Assembly: GCA_018664745.1 (NCBI GenBank)
Contig: JABJNS010000141.1
Location: 1-6,766, forward strand
Length of the DNA stretch: 6,766 bases
From: Flavobacteriales bacterium
Lineage (GTDB): Bacteria; Bacteroidota; Bacteroidia; Flavobacteriales; BACL11
Reading direction: 5' to 3'
The notes beneath the pieces were generated by a model that ran no database searches, had not been told where the DNA came from, and saw nothing but the letters and a program-made list of their open reading frames with translations. Positions 5,804 to 6,766 of the stretch are shown here, piece after piece. The position numbers and the translations under genes were made by a program. The stretch's first letter is position 1. Each line of letters begins with the position of its first letter.

Positions 5804-6766
5804 TTATCTGTAAGAGATTTTACGCATTCTTAAAGATTCTGGAGTAATTTCTAAATACTCATCAGCCTGAATGTATTCCATGCTTTCCTCTAATGAAAAA
5901 TCAATTTTTGGTGCAATTACAATAGCAGCATCTGATCCAGATTTACGCATATTTGTTAATTGTTTCCCTTTAATAACATTAATATCTAAATCATTATCCC
6001 TGCTATTTTCACCAATTACTTGTCCTTTGTAGATGTCAGCTCCAGGAGAGACAAAAAATCTTCCTCTATCCTGTAATTTACCAATTGAAAAGGCAGTTGA
6101 AGTTCCTGCTTCCATTGAGATTAAAGAACCTTTCATTCTTTCAGTAATCTCTCCTTTAAATGGTCCGTATTCTCTAAATCTGTGTGTCATAATTGCATTA
6201 CCAGCAGTTGCAGTAAGAATGTTATTTCTCAATCCAATTAAACCTCTTGAAGGAATGTCAAACTCTAAATGTTGTAAATCACCCTTTGGCTCCATTACTA
6301 ACATATCTCCTTTTCTTTGAGTAACTAATTCAATTGCTTTACCTGAAAAGTCTGCAGGAACATCAATTACTAATGTTTCCATTGGCTCGCATTTTTTTCC
6401 ATCAATCTCTTTGTAGATTACTTGTGGTTTACCAACTTGTAATTCAAAACCTTCTCTTCTCATTGTTTCAATCAATACTGATAAATGAAGAATACCTCTA
6501 CCAAATACATTGAATTTATCTTCAGAAGTTCCATCTTCAATTCTTAAAGCTAAATTCTTCTCAAGCTCTTTGTATAATCTATCTCTTAAATGACGAGAAG
6601 TACAGTACTTTCCTTCTTTACCAAAGAAAGGTGAGTTGTTAATAGTAAATAACATGCTCATTGTAGGTTCGTCAATAGCAATTCTTGGTAATTCTTCAGG
6701 GTTTTCAAAATCAGCTAAAGTGTCCCCAATTTCAAAATCTTCTATTCCTACAATAGAACAAATATC
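5804..6766 (-). CDS. typA: Ribosome-associated GTPase TypA/BipA, C-terminal half (5' end outside window)
   Basis: The frame is open from the window edge to TAA at 5804-5806, giving the last 320 residues of a protein normally about 600 long. The N-terminal GTPase domain is outside the window. Visible blocks follow TypA order: the end of domain II (GIEDFEIGDTLADFEN), domain III (DEPTMSMLFTINNSPFFGKEGK, then TSRHLRDRLYKELEKNLALR and GRGILHLSVLIETMRREGFEL), domain V (DIPSRGLIGLRNN) and the TypA-specific C-terminal domain (LQDRGRFFVSPGADIYKGQVIGE, KGKQLTNMRKSGSDAA, ADEYLEITPESLRMRK). The C-terminal domain separates it from EF-G and LepA. TypA is a translational GTPase involved in large-subunit assembly and growth under stress such as cold. 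The extreme C-terminus is short: after RMRK only ISYR remains, whereas E. coli TypA carries about 18 further, mostly basic residues. The Met at 6659-6661 (MSMLF) is internal, because homology continues upstream through DEPT. Confidence 0.97.
   Translation of the reverse strand, partial: DICSIVGIEDFEIGDTLADFENPEELPRIAIDEPTMSMLFTINNSPFFGKEGKYCTSRHLRDRLYKELEKNLALRIEDGTSEDKFNVFGRGILHLSVLIETMRREGFELQVGKPQVIYKEIDGKKCEPMETLVIDVPADFSGKAIELVTQRKGDMLVMEPKGDLQHLEFDIPSRGLIGLRNNILTATAGNAIMTHRFREYGPFKGEITERMKGSLISMEAGTSTAFSIGKLQDRGRFFVSPGADIYKGQVIGENSRDNDLDINVIKGKQLTNMRKSGSDAAIVIAPKIDFSLEESMEYIQADEYLEITPESLRMRKISYR

Noticed and set aside
6033..6320. Plus-strand open frame of 95 codons.
   Set aside because: It is antisense to highly conserved TypA coding, so its openness is explained by codon use in typA.
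1..6766. Search for a defence island, CRISPR array, insertion sequence, attachment site, tRNA or direct-repeat structure.
   Set aside because: No direct-repeat array, transposase, integrase, clover-leaf RNA or compositional break is visible. All genes belong to housekeeping-type families with similar base composition.

Overview
The window looks like ordinary chromosome of a low-GC member of the Bacteroidota, most likely a flavobacterium-like lineage. This rests on the AT-rich, Lys/Asn/Ile-rich coding, the lack of clear Shine-Dalgarno sequences before most starts, a Bacteroidota-type -7 promoter element (TAnnTTTG), and protein types usual in that phylum. I see no mobile element, CRISPR array, tRNA, rRNA or sign of recent transfer.

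Layout, left to right. (1) Positions 2-367, plus strand: the C-terminal end of a TPR-repeat protein whose start lies outside the window, followed by a hairpin terminator (378-401). (2) Positions 481-5724, minus strand: a compact five-gene operon. In transcription order it holds a four-helix membrane protein of unknown function (5724-5329), a BaiN/RdsA (HI0933/YhiN) family flavoprotein (5328-4126), a Uup-type ABC-F ATPase (4129-2252), a DEAD-box RNA helicase whose motif II reads DEVD (2249-903), and a small divergent GreA/GreB-like protein (900-481). The junctions are 0, -4, +2 and +2 bases, so the genes are almost certainly co-transcribed and probably translationally coupled. (3) Positions 5804-6766, minus strand: the C-terminal half of the ribosome-associated GTPase TypA/BipA, ending in a strong 12-bp-stem terminator (5752-5781) that separates it from the operon.

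The genes share a theme. Three consecutive operon members belong to families that act on the large ribosomal subunit or on RNA: RdsA-type rRNA dihydrouridine synthase, Uup-type ABC-F and a DEAD-box helicase. The GTPase upstream (TypA) also acts on ribosomes, and the last gene resembles transcript-cleavage factors that work on RNA polymerase. A ribosome-maturation or translation-maintenance operon is a reasonable inference, but nothing here proves it. I found no wholly new system. The points most worth a second look are the Gre-like protein, which keeps the catalytic-type DxxE tip, and the grouping of 23S-rRNA and ribosome factors.
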